Below, piece by piece: positions 17,733-25,246 of a DNA stretch of 64,000 nucleotides (position 1 is the stretch's first letter; every line of letters begins with the position of its first letter). The stretch spans positions 1 through 64,000 of the forward strand of contig NZ_JAPNLK010000050.1 of assembly GCF_026627505.1 (NCBI RefSeq). The letters run 5' to 3'. The notes beneath the pieces are model-generated. The model did no database searches. It was not told where the DNA came from and worked only from the letters and a program-made list of their open reading frames with translations. Origin of the DNA: Streptomyces sp. H27-H5. Lineage in GTDB: Bacteria; Actinomycetota; Actinomycetes; Streptomycetales; Streptomycetaceae. The position numbers and the translations under genes were made by a program.

Positions 17733-18959
17733 GTGAACCTGCAGCCGATTCGCGGTCGAGTCCGCACCGGCCTGCCGGCCCTACTGCTGGGAGCGGCCCT
17801 GCTGCTCACCACCGCGTGCAGCGGTGGCGGCAACGGCGGGGGCAGCGGCGGAGACGACAACGGCGGGGGCGGTGCCGGCAAGACCGGCACCGAGGCGTCG
17901 AAGGCGGTCGTCAACGTCAAGCCGGACGACGGGGCCAAGGAAGTCGCCACCAGCGGCGTCCTGAAGATATCCAGCACCGGTGGCAAGCTCACGACGGTGA
18001 CGGTCGCCGACACCAAGGGCAACGCGGTGGCGGGCAAGCTCACCGCGGACGGCGCGAACTGGGAGCCCGAGCGCCACCTGGCCTCCGCCACCGAGTACAA
18101 GGTGCACGCGGTGGCCAAGGACACGGCCGGCCGGGAGTCGGTCAAGGACACCACCTTCACCACCCTGACCCCGGAGAACACCTTCGTCGGCCACTACACC
18201 CCCGAGGACGGTTCCACGGTCGGCGTGGGCATGCCCGTCTCCATCAACTTCACCCGCGGCATCACCAACCCGGAGGCCGTCGAGAAGGCGATCACGGTCA
18301 CCGCCGAGCCCTCCGTCCCGATCGAGGGCCACTGGTTCGGCAACGACCGCCTCGACTTCCGCCCGGAGAAGTACTGGGCCGCGGGCACCAAGGTCACCGT
18401 GAAGCTCGCCCTCGACGGGGTCGAGGGCCGGGAGAACGTCTACGGCAAGCAGACCCGCACGTTCTCCTTCACCATCGGTCGCTCCCAGGTCTCCACGGTC
18501 GACGCGAGCGCGCACACCATGGAGGTCGTCCGTGACGGCCAGGTCCTGAAGAACCTCCCGATCACCGCCGGCGCCCCGTCGACGACCACTTACAACGGAC
18601 AGATGGTCATCAGCGAGAAGTACAAGGTGACCCGGATGAACGGCGCCACCGTCGGCTTCGGCGGCGAGTACGACATCTCCGACGTGCCGCACGCGATGCG
18701 CCTGTCGAACTCCGGCACCTTCGTGCACGGCAACTACTGGGCCTCCTCCTCGACCTTCGGTTCGGAGAACGTCAGCCACGGTTGTGTCGGTCTGCGCGAC
18801 GCCCGCGGCGCCGGCGACCCCGACCAGCCCGCCGCCTGGTTCTTCGACCAGTCGCTGATCGGTGACGTGGTCGTCGTGAAGAACTCCAAGGACAAGGAGA
18901 TCGCGCCGGAGAACGGCCTCAACGGCTGGAACATGGACTGGGCGGAGTGGGTCAAGTAG
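17733..18959 (+). CDS. Ig-fold L,D-transpeptidase lipoprotein (second paralogue)
   Basis: 408 residues from GTG 17733 (GGGGAG site about 8 bases upstream). Signal peptide with lipobox LTTAC, then a Gly/Asn/Ser linker, two Ig-like domains (about 60-260) and a YkuD domain with HGNYWA ... SHGCVGLRD (about residues 330-355). Alignable with the product of 13240-14469 along its whole length, so the two come from duplication. LdtMt2-type enzymes make 3-3 crosslinks and resist most penicillins; two such copies suggest specialised use, for instance during growth and sporulation, which is inference. A strong terminator follows. Confidence 0.93.
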   Translation: MNLQPIRGRVRTGLPALLLGAALLLTTACSGGGNGGGSGGDDNGGGGAGKTGTEASKAVVNVKPDDGAKEVATSGVLKISSTGGKLTTVTVADTKGNAVAGKLTADGANWEPERHLASATEYKVHAVAKDTAGRESVKDTTFTTLTPENTFVGHYTPEDGSTVGVGMPVSINFTRGITNPEAVEKAITVTAEPSVPIEGHWFGNDRLDFRPEKYWAAGTKVTVKLALDGVEGRENVYGKQTRTFSFTIGRSQVSTVDASAHTMEVVRDGQVLKNLPITAGAPSTTTYNGQMVISEKYKVTRMNGATVGFGGEYDISDVPHAMRLSNSGTFVHGNYWASSSTFGSENVSHGCVGLRDARGAGDPDQPAAWFFDQSLIGDVVVVKNSKDKEIAPENGLNGWNMDWAEWVK

Positions 18960-18977
18960 CCCCACCCCGTACGTGAT

Positions 18978-19018
18978 CGAGTGGCCCGGCGCTGTGACCC
19001 ACGGCACCGGGCCACTCG
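18978..19018 (+). terminator. Rho-independent-type hairpin after the L,D-transpeptidase gene
   Basis: Perfect 12-bp arms (18978-18989 and 19007-19018) around a 17-base loop, beginning 18 bases after the stop codon. There is only a short T tract afterwards, as is common in this GC range. Confidence 0.8.
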
Positions 19019-19045
19019 CTGTTAACCGGTACTAACCTTCCCCGT

Positions 19046-19813
19046 ATGACCCTCTCTCTCGAAGTCTCCGAAGGCGTCGGCACCATCCGCCTGGACCGGC
19101 CGCCCATGAACGCCCTGGACATCGCCACCCAGGACCGGCTGCGCGAGCTCGCGGTGGAAGCCGGCGACCGGGCCGACGTCCGCACGGTCGTCATCTACGG
19201 CGGCGAGAAGGTGTTCGCCGCCGGCGCGGACATCAAGGAGATGCAGACCATGGACCACGCGGCGATGGTCGCCCGGTCCCGCGGTCTGCAGGACGCGTTC
19301 ACGGCCGTGGCCCGGATCCCCAAGCCCGTTGTGGCGGCCGTCACCGGCTACGCCCTGGGCGGCGGTTGCGAACTCGCGCTCTGCGCCGACTACCGGATCG
19401 CCGCCGACAACGCGAAGCTCGGGCAGCCCGAGATCCTGCTGGGCCTGATCCCGGGCGCGGGCGGCACCCAGCGGCTGTCCCGCCTGATCGGCCCGTCCAA
19501 GGCCAAGGACCTCATCTTCACCGGCCGGATGGTCAAGGCCGAGGAGGCGCTCGCCCTCGGTCTGGTCGACCGGATCGTGCCGGCCGCCGAGGTGTACGAG
19601 CAGGCGCACGCCTGGGCCGCGAAGCTGGCGCAGGGCCCCTCGCTCGCCCTGCGGGCCGCCAAGGAGTGTGTCGACGCCGGCCTGGAGGCGGACATCGACA
19701 CCGGACTGACCATCGAACGGAACTGGTTCGCGGGCCTGTTCGCCACCGAGGACCGCGAGCGGGGCATGCGCAGCTTCGTGGAGGAGGGCCCGGGCAAGGC
19801 CAAGTTCCTCTAG
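19046..19813 (+). CDS. Enoyl-CoA hydratase/isomerase
   Basis: 255 residues of crotonase fold. The oxyanion-hole residues appear as AAGADIKEM (about 58-66) and ALGGGCELAL (about 102-111). The catalytic region QPEILLGLIPGAGGTQRL has both Glu positions of true hydratases (near residues 129 and 132 onward). Length and C-terminal FATEDRERGMRSFVEEG match short-chain enoyl-CoA hydratases, which add water to trans-2-enoyl-CoA in fatty acid oxidation. It stands alone: a terminator precedes it and a regulatory-looking gap follows. Confidence 0.93.
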   Translation: MTLSLEVSEGVGTIRLDRPPMNALDIATQDRLRELAVEAGDRADVRTVVIYGGEKVFAAGADIKEMQTMDHAAMVARSRGLQDAFTAVARIPKPVVAAVTGYALGGGCELALCADYRIAADNAKLGQPEILLGLIPGAGGTQRLSRLIGPSKAKDLIFTGRMVKAEEALALGLVDRIVPAAEVYEQAHAWAAKLAQGPSLALRAAKECVDAGLEADIDTGLTIERNWFAGLFATEDRERGMRSFVEEGPGKAKFL

Positions 19814-19874
19814 CCACAAGGGAAGTCCACACGGGAGCCCTCGGGCAGTCCTCCCTGTGGGTGGATTAGCCAGG

Positions 19875-19893
19875 CCTTAAGACAGGCTTAAGG
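19875..19893. promoter_or_regulatory. Inverted repeat, possible operator
   Basis: Perfect 7-bp arms CCTTAAG (19875-19881) and CTTAAGG (19887-19893) with a 5-base spacer. It sits in the 263-bp gap before the HATPase regulator gene. AT-rich palindromes stand out here and could be a binding site; no regulator is identified. Confidence 0.4.
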
Positions 19894-20076
19894 TGACCTC
19901 ATGGGCCACCGAGGGTGATCGACTCCGGGCGCTGCGTCATCGCAGGTCACTTCGGCGTCGAGGCTCCTCTTTTGCCTGTTGCATATGCCGGGACACCCCT
20001 TCGGAATCAACCATTCCGGGGGGTGTTTTCCCGAGGAACGGCCCGGAGCGGCGCTCGCGCCGTCCATGATGGGTTC

Positions 20077-20580
20077 ATGGCGGGCCTGGAGGGTGTGGAA
20101 CAGCCGCGGCAGCGCAGCAGCGCTTCCGCCGTACGGCTCACGGCTGCTCTTGAGGACGAACAGGGCCTCAAGGTGCCGGAGTTGTTCGAGAATCCGGCGG
20201 AGGCGGAGGTGACGTTGCCGTCCATGCCCGAATCCGCGAGAACCGCTCGCCGGCTCACCCAGTCGGTGGTGATCCGCTACTGGGGCCTCTCGCCGCAGAT
20301 CGCCGAACACGCGGTCCTGCTCGTCTCCGAACTTGTCGGCAACGCCGTGCGTCACACCGGGGCCCGCTCCTTCGGCTTACGGATGTTGCGTCGCCGCGGG
20401 TGGATCCGGATCGAGGTGCGTGACCCCTCGCGCGGGCTGCCCTGTCTGATGCCGGTCCACGAGATGGACACCACGGGGCGCGGGCTCTTCCTCGTCGACA
20501 AACTGTCCGACCGCTGGGGGGCCGATCTGCTGCCGCGCGGCAAGATCACCTGGTTCGAGATGCGGGTGGCCGACCGCTAG
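20077..20580 (+). CDS. HATPase-domain anti-sigma/regulatory factor containing a TTA codon
   Basis: 167 residues from ATG 20077. The C-terminal two thirds form an HATPase_c_2 domain as in RsbW/SpoIIAB-type anti-sigma kinases: N box SELVGNAVRHTG (about 84-95), then a G1-like EVRDPSRGLP and G2-like TTGRGLFLVDKLSDRWG. No kinase substrate or sigma factor gene is adjacent. Leu at residue 101 is encoded by TTA (20377-20379), the only in-frame TTA I found in any confident gene in the window; in Streptomyces such genes depend on the bldA tRNA. This predicts developmental control. The start could lie upstream, but this ATG fits the alignment. Confidence 0.88.
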   Translation: MAGLEGVEQPRQRSSASAVRLTAALEDEQGLKVPELFENPAEAEVTLPSMPESARTARRLTQSVVIRYWGLSPQIAEHAVLLVSELVGNAVRHTGARSFGLRMLRRRGWIRIEVRDPSRGLPCLMPVHEMDTTGRGLFLVDKLSDRWGADLLPRGKITWFEMRVADR

Positions 20581-20614
20581 GGGCAGCCCTCTCCGCACTT
20601 GGCCCGGAACGCCA

Positions 20615-20654
20615 GAAACCCCCTGTCGCCGTGATGTGGCGCTGCGGGGGTTTC
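20615..20654 (+). terminator. Rho-independent terminator
   Basis: Perfect 9-bp arms GAAACCCCC/GGGGGTTTC (20615-20623 and 20646-20654) with an inner 4-bp stem (CGCC/GGCG), ending in TTTC, 35 bases after the HATPase gene. Confidence 0.8.
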
Positions 20655-20977
20655 ATGGGTGTGCCGAGGATCAAAGGGGGTGTGATCCTCGGCGGGACTT
20701 CGCTCGGGTCAAAGGGAAGCCGTGGTTCCGACTATGGCAGACGAGCGGCCGAATGCCAAAAGTCCCAACATGGACATAAGTGTGCATATCCTAAGAGTTT
20801 CCACCTAAATCTTAGGTGAGGTGGGCCACTCACCTCGTAATCAATGAATAAGTATCGACTGCTCTGAGTGAATCGTTGATCACATAGCGGACGGAACCCT
20901 GGATGGCGTCCCGATGGCCGACGTCCCGAATTGGGTCAATCATTACCATCTCGGTCATCCACCCCTTAAATGGGCAA
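20655..20977. other. AT-rich regulatory gap with several palindromes
   Basis: No convincing gene. It holds a perfect 11-bp inverted repeat (20663-20673 with 20683-20693), then overlapping palindromes at 20802-20818 (CACCTAA-ATC-TTAGGTG) and 20814-20835 (AGGTGAG, 8-base spacer, CTCACCT). The stretch from about 20740 to 20975 is clearly richer in A+T than the flanking genes, as promoters often are. It probably drives the deacetylase/propeller pair. Confidence 0.6.
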
Positions 20978-21775
20978 GTGCTCTGCTACCCGGACCGCCG
21001 ATCCGCCCTTCGCGCCGGTGTGGCGGGCGCCGTCGGCGCCCTCGCCACCGCCTGCGGGACCGCGTCCCCGCCCCGGGCGACCGCCCCCGACAAGGCCACC
21101 GCCCCCTCCGCCACCGTGCCCGCCAAGGCCCCCGCCGCCGCGGCCGCACCGGCACCCCGCCGGTTCGCCGGCATGCCCGTCGAGATCGCCCACGGCCCCC
21201 GCGACCGCCCCCGGGTCGCCCTCACCTTCCACGGCAACGGGGACCCCGCCGTCGCCCGCGCCGTGCTCGCCGAGGCCGAGAAGGGCGGGGCGCGCGTCAC
21301 CGTACTGGCGATCGGCACCTGGCTCGACGACCACCCGGACATGGCCCGCCGGATCCTCGACGGCGGCCACGAACTCGGCAACCACACCCAACGCCACCTC
21401 GCGATCAACGACATGTCCGAAACCGACGCCCTCGCCGAGATCACCGGCTGTGCGCAGCGCCTCAAACGCCTCACCGGCTCGATCGGCACCTGGTTCCGCC
21501 CCTCGCAGACCCAGTACGCGAGCCCGCTCGTCCGGACCCTCGCCCAACGGGCGGGCTATCCGCACGTCCTGTCCTACGACGTGGACTCCCTCGACTTCAC
21601 CTCGCCCGGCGCCGCGGCCGTCATCCGCAACGTCACCGGGACGATCCACGGCGGATCGGTGGTGAGCCTGCACTTCGGCTACGCGGACACGGTCGACGCG
21701 ATGCCGCCCCTCCTCGAAGAACTCGCGCGCCGCAAGCTGCGCGCGGTGACCACCACGGAGCTGCTGACCCCATGA
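20978..21775 (+). CDS. NodB-type polysaccharide deacetylase, variant active site, Tat lipoprotein-like
   Basis: 265 residues from GTG 20978; a longer form from ATG 20903 would include an in-frame TTA codon (20966-20968) and low-G+C codons, so the shorter start is favoured but unproven. The N-terminus DRRSALRAG ... ALATAC combines a twin-arginine-like motif and a lipobox. The NodB domain shows motif 2 NHTQRH (metal His residues) and WFRPSQ-like motif 3, but motif 1 TFDDG is replaced by TFHGNGD, losing the usual first Asp. The stop overlaps the next start (ATGA), so the pair is coupled. Confidence 0.83.
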   Translation: MLCYPDRRSALRAGVAGAVGALATACGTASPPRATAPDKATAPSATVPAKAPAAAAAPAPRRFAGMPVEIAHGPRDRPRVALTFHGNGDPAVARAVLAEAEKGGARVTVLAIGTWLDDHPDMARRILDGGHELGNHTQRHLAINDMSETDALAEITGCAQRLKRLTGSIGTWFRPSQTQYASPLVRTLAQRAGYPHVLSYDVDSLDFTSPGAAAVIRNVTGTIHGGSVVSLHFGYADTVDAMPPLLEELARRKLRAVTTTELLTP

Positions 21776-22959
21776 CCACGAACCGCCTTCCCCGGAAGGC
21801 CACCGCGCTGCTCGCCGGACTGGTTCTCGCTGCCCTGGCCGGCTGCGGTTCCGGTGGAGGGAGCGCGACCGAGGCGCTCGGCTCCAAAGGACCCGCCCGG
21901 CCGGTCAAGGCCGTGCCGGCGGTGCCGCCCGGACTGCCGGGCATGCCGCCGGTGCTCGACCCCAAGGACGTGTACGCGGCGGACCGCCCGAACCGGCTCT
22001 CCCCGGTGGTCAAGGACTTCCCGTCCCGGGTCTACGTACCGAACACCAACTCCAACACGGTGTCCGTCATCGACCCGGCGACGTACAAGGTCATCGACAC
22101 CATCCCGGTCGGCGCCCAGCCCCAACACGTGGTGCCCTCCTGGGACATGAAGACCCTGTGGGTCAACAACAACCGGGGCCACACGCTCACCCCCATCAAC
22201 CCGGCCACCGGCGAGGCCGGTGAACCCGTCGAGGTGCACGACCCGTACAACCTCTATTTCACGCCCAACGGGAAGTACGCGATCGTGATGGCGTCGATGG
22301 ACCGTGAACTGGTCTTCCGCGATCCGCACACCATGAACCGGGTGAAGACCGTCCCCGTGACCTGCTTCGGCGTCAACCACGCGGACTTCTCGGCCGATGG
22401 CCGGTACTTCATCGTGAGCTGCGAGTTCTCCGGCGAACTGCTCAAGGTGGACACCGAGAAGATGGAGGTCGTCGGCCGGCAGAAGCTGCCGTTCGAGGGC
22501 GCGATGCCGCAGGACGTGAAGATCTCCCCGGACGGGAAGACCTTCTACGTCGCGGACATGATGGCGCACGGCATGTGGGTGCTCAGCGGGGACAAGTTCG
22601 ACGTCCCCAAACTGCTGCCCACCGGAAAGGGATGCCACGGCCTGTACGTCAGCCGCGACTCCAAGGAAATGTACGTCTCCAACCGCGGCGAGGGCACCAT
22701 CTCCGTCTTCGACTTCCCCAAGAACAAGCTGACGAAGAAGTGGGAACTGCCCGACGGAGGCAGCCCCGACATGGGCGGGGTCTCCGCCGACGGCAAGGTG
22801 CTGTGGCTGTCGGGCCGCTACAACTCCGTGGTCTACGCGATCGACACCACCAGCGGCAAGGAACTGGCCCGGATCCCGGTCGGCGGCGGCCCGCACGGCC
22901 TCGCCGTCTACCCCCAGCCCGGCCGCTACTCGCTCGGCCACACCGGGATCTTCCGCTAG
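21772..22959 (+). CDS. YncE-like beta-propeller lipoprotein
   Basis: 395 residues from ATG 21772, overlapping the deacetylase stop. Signal peptide with lipobox LAGC (Cys near residue 23). After a Pro-rich linker, repeated blades of about 40 residues show the YVTN pattern: VYVPNTNSNTVSVID, ISPDGKTFYVADM, MYVSNRGEGTISVFD, VLWLSGRYNSVVYAID. Proteins of this type bind or scaffold extracytoplasmic partners, and some are sugar or redox enzymes. Tight coupling to the deacetylase suggests joint action on a cell-surface polymer, which is inference. Confidence 0.85.
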   Translation: MTTNRLPRKATALLAGLVLAALAGCGSGGGSATEALGSKGPARPVKAVPAVPPGLPGMPPVLDPKDVYAADRPNRLSPVVKDFPSRVYVPNTNSNTVSVIDPATYKVIDTIPVGAQPQHVVPSWDMKTLWVNNNRGHTLTPINPATGEAGEPVEVHDPYNLYFTPNGKYAIVMASMDRELVFRDPHTMNRVKTVPVTCFGVNHADFSADGRYFIVSCEFSGELLKVDTEKMEVVGRQKLPFEGAMPQDVKISPDGKTFYVADMMAHGMWVLSGDKFDVPKLLPTGKGCHGLYVSRDSKEMYVSNRGEGTISVFDFPKNKLTKKWELPDGGSPDMGGVSADGKVLWLSGRYNSVVYAIDTTSGKELARIPVGGGPHGLAVYPQPGRYSLGHTGIFR

Positions 22960-23030
22960 GCCCTGTCGCCTCCGCCGGGTCCCGCCGCGTTCCGCCGGGG
23001 CCGCGACGGCGACGGTCGGCGCGACGGGAC

Positions 23031-23072
23031 GGCGGCGCCCCGGGAGCTCGCACAGCTCCCGGGACGCCGCCG
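23031..23072. terminator. Hairpin between convergent genes
   Basis: CCCGGGAGCT (23039-23048) pairs perfectly with AGCTCCCGGG (23054-23063) around CGCAC, extended by flanking CGGCG/CGCCG sequences. It can serve the propeller gene and the convergent P450 gene. Confidence 0.75.
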
Positions 23073-23102
23073 TCCACCCGGTCGGGCAGGGCCCCACCGG
23101 GC

Positions 23103-24347
23103 CTACCAGGCGACGGGAAGCCGCTCCGGCAGGCGCTTGATGAAGCCCGTGCGCCAGACGAGGTTCTCGGCCGGGACCGCGAGGCGCAATGCGGGCAACC
23201 GCTCCACCAGCACCTCCAACGCGATCTCGGCGTGGGCCCGCCCCAGCGCGGAGGCCGGGCAGAAGTGCCGGCCGGCCCCGAAGGCCAGGTTGGCGTGGGG
23301 GCGGTCGCGCTCCAGGTCCAGTACGTCGGGGTTCTCGAAGGCCTCCGGGTCGAAGTTGGCCCCCTCCAGCAGGACCAGGACCAGTTCGCCCTTCTCGACC
23401 AACACGTCACCGACCCGCACGTCCTCCAGGGCGATCCGCGGCAGGCCGTCGCCCACGGACAGGTTCCAGCGCAGGAGTTCGTCCACCGCCGGGCCCATCC
23501 GCTCGGGATGCGCGCGCAGGTACCCGATCAGCTCCGGCCGCTGGAGCAGTGCGAGGACCGCGAGCACCAGGAACGCGGACGTGGAGACCGCACCCGCCCC
23601 GAAGAGCGAGACGGCGACCGTCGCGAACATGTCGTCGGTCAGGTGCGCCGACTCGGGGTCGGCCTCCTTCAACCCGGCGAACCGGCCGAGGAGCCCCGTA
23701 CGCTCCTCGGCCGGCAGGGCGAGCTGCGCGTCCAGCCGCTCGACGAAGTAGCCGACGTCCTTGTACCAGTTGAGCGCCGAGTCCGCGAAGGGCTCCCGCG
23801 CCGTCATGAACGCCACGTCCAGTCCCGACATCAGCCGGCGCCGGTCCTCGAAGGGAACTCCCAGCACCCGACAGTGCAGCGCCGCCGAGAACGGGTCCGC
23901 GAAACCGGCCCGGAGGTCGGCCGGTCCGCCCTCGGTCACCATCCGGTCGACGAGCTCCCCGGCCGTGGCGCGCAGCCACTCCTGGAGCCCCTTCTGACGC
24001 GGGTTGAGCGCCTTCATCACCGCGTTGCGCAGCCCGGCGCTGTTGATGTTGCCCATGTTGTTCACGACCTCGGGCGGGATCGTGAGGGCGTACTGGCGGG
24101 GGACGCCGGCGTTCGCCGTGTCCTTGAGGCTGAAGCGCTCGTCCTCCAGCACCTGCTTGGCCAGCGCGTAGCTGCTCACCAGCCAGGCCGGGTCCCCGGT
24201 GAGGGTGCGGACCCTGGCGACCGGCGCCTTCTCGCGCAGCCAGGCGCACTCCTGCGGGAGCACGTCACCGCGTCGCGAGAGCGGGAAGTCGAGGAGGGCG
24301 TCCCCGGCGCCCCCGCCCTCCCGACCCTCAAGCTGCTCGACGGTCAT
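23103..24347 (-). CDS. CYP121-like cytochrome P450 (cyclodipeptide-oxidising)
   Basis: 414 residues from ATG 24347 (GGAGGGA site 6-7 bases upstream). Heme loop AFGAGRHFCPASALGR puts the Cys ligand at residue 363, exactly 51 residues from the C-terminus as in CYP121 of M. tuberculosis (mycocyclosin synthase). From memory the match is close throughout: NNMGN, FMTA, NWYKD, FFGAG-like I helix with STSAF, LEGANFDPE and LVWRTGF. CYP121 residues Asn85, Phe168, Trp182 and Ser237 appear kept, but Gln385-Arg386 are Ile403-Lys404 here. It overlaps the upstream cyclodipeptide synthase gene by 20 bp. Likely joins or oxidises a cyclodipeptide; product unknown. Confidence 0.93.
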   Translation of the reverse strand: MTVEQLEGREGGGAGDALLDFPLSRRGDVLPQECAWLREKAPVARVRTLTGDPAWLVSSYALAKQVLEDERFSLKDTANAGVPRQYALTIPPEVVNNMGNINSAGLRNAVMKALNPRQKGLQEWLRATAGELVDRMVTEGGPADLRAGFADPFSAALHCRVLGVPFEDRRRLMSGLDVAFMTAREPFADSALNWYKDVGYFVERLDAQLALPAEERTGLLGRFAGLKEADPESAHLTDDMFATVAVSLFGAGAVSTSAFLVLAVLALLQRPELIGYLRAHPERMGPAVDELLRWNLSVGDGLPRIALEDVRVGDVLVEKGELVLVLLEGANFDPEAFENPDVLDLERDRPHANLAFGAGRHFCPASALGRAHAEIALEVLVERLPALRLAVPAENLVWRTGFIKRLPERLPVAW

Positions 24348-25116
24348 CGACGGTCCCTCCGGTCGGCGGTACGTGGTTCGAGGTGGTGTCCGGCGTCTCG
24401 GCCGGCGTGTGGATCGAGGCCGCCGCGGCCTCGGGGCGCACGACGGCGTACGCCTGGTTGCGGGTGGCGCGCAGGCCCCCGCCCCGCGCGAAGAGGACAT
24501 CGGTCAGGGGCATCTTGACGTGGTAGGCCGCCACCGAGGACGGGACGTCGAGAATGCTCGGGGTGTCCACGAAGAACGGGAGTTCGGCCGCCATGTAGTC
24601 GAAACAGACCTGCAACTGTGCGTCGGTGATCGATTCACCTCCCGGCAACTTCGATCCGACAAAATGAAGGGCCATTTCCTCGCAGCCCTTACGGAATTCC
24701 TCGTCGGTCTCCAGGAAATGGAGCACGCGTCGGTGCAGGAGTTGGTAGACGGGATTCGACTGGAACTCCGAAAGTGCCCTCACGCGAATCTCGGCGAGTG
24801 GGGGCCCTGATTCCTCCACGCCTTTGAGGATGCGCCGCCGAACGGCCTTGATCTCTTTCGCGGCCCGTTTCTCCGCGTGCTCCGGGGCGTAACCGAAGGC
24901 GGCGAACATCCGGTCGACGTGGAGGTCCGCGTAGACGAAATCGACTTGGGCGAAGCGGGTCGTGGCCCACCGGGCGAGGTCGCCGATGCGCTCGGAGCTG
25001 AAGTAGCTGTTTCCGGGACTCACTCCGATGAGCACATGGTCGCCGTCTTCCCAGATATGGCGGCAGGTGCGGGTGAAGGGCAGAACTTCGAATGATGCGT
25101 CAGCTGTGATCGTCAC
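24328..25116 (-). CDS. tRNA-dependent cyclodipeptide synthase (Rv2275-like, NYH type)
   Basis: 262 residues from GTG 25116; the ribosome site is weak. It takes aminoacyl groups from two charged tRNAs to make a cyclodipeptide. The nucleophilic Ser is in GVSPGNSYFS (Ser33, Asn36); Tyr174 and Glu178 lie in DYMAAELPFF; Tyr198-His199 follow in SSVAAYH, so it is of the NYH subfamily. Segments FVYADLHV, LSEFQSNPVY and ARGGGLRATRNQAYAVV are what I recall of Rv2275, the cyclo(Tyr-Tyr) synthase. Codon use and base content are slightly more A+T-rich than its neighbours, hinting at transfer. Amino-acid choice cannot be read reliably by eye. Confidence 0.95.
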   Translation of the reverse strand: MTITADASFEVLPFTRTCRHIWEDGDHVLIGVSPGNSYFSSERIGDLARWATTRFAQVDFVYADLHVDRMFAAFGYAPEHAEKRAAKEIKAVRRRILKGVEESGPPLAEIRVRALSEFQSNPVYQLLHRRVLHFLETDEEFRKGCEEMALHFVGSKLPGGESITDAQLQVCFDYMAAELPFFVDTPSILDVPSSVAAYHVKMPLTDVLFARGGGLRATRNQAYAVVRPEAAAASIHTPAETPDTTSNHVPPTGGTVDDRRAA

Positions 25117-25220
25117 CTGTGTGATCGCCCTTGTTGCCGCTTGTCCCTGGGAGCCCTGCGCTCCTGGTGTGGCGGCAATGTCGGTACGTTATGCCGCGAT
25201 GCCGGAGTGTGACAAGTGCA

Positions 25221-25246
25221 GGCCGGAATTATTGGCCGGAATTATT
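25221..25246. repeat. Perfect 13-bp tandem duplication upstream of the cyclodipeptide synthase gene
   Basis: GGCCGGAATTATT occurs twice back to back, 105-130 bp upstream of the synthase start, in an A+T-rich patch. A further small palindrome TACC-GGGT-GGTA lies at 25257-25268. Could be promoter or operator sequence for the two-gene operon. Confidence 0.7.

Noticed and set aside
14606..18181. Long minus-strand open frame opposite the L,D-transpeptidase and SpaA genes
   Set aside because: Antisense shadow of recognised coding sequences, no domain seen.
20631..20819. 62-residue plus-strand frame in the A+T-rich gap
   Set aside because: Overlaps a terminator and a palindrome, poor codon bias for this genome, no ribosome site.
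20802..20835. A second DmdR iron box
   Set aside because: Half-sites TTAGGTGAG and CTCACCT are present but separated by 8 bases rather than the compact 19-bp form; treated as an unknown palindrome.
24328..24347. Frameshift between the cyclodipeptide synthase and the P450 gene
   Set aside because: Both proteins are complete to their family ends and the P450 has its own ribosome site inside the synthase 3' end; this is a normal overlap.
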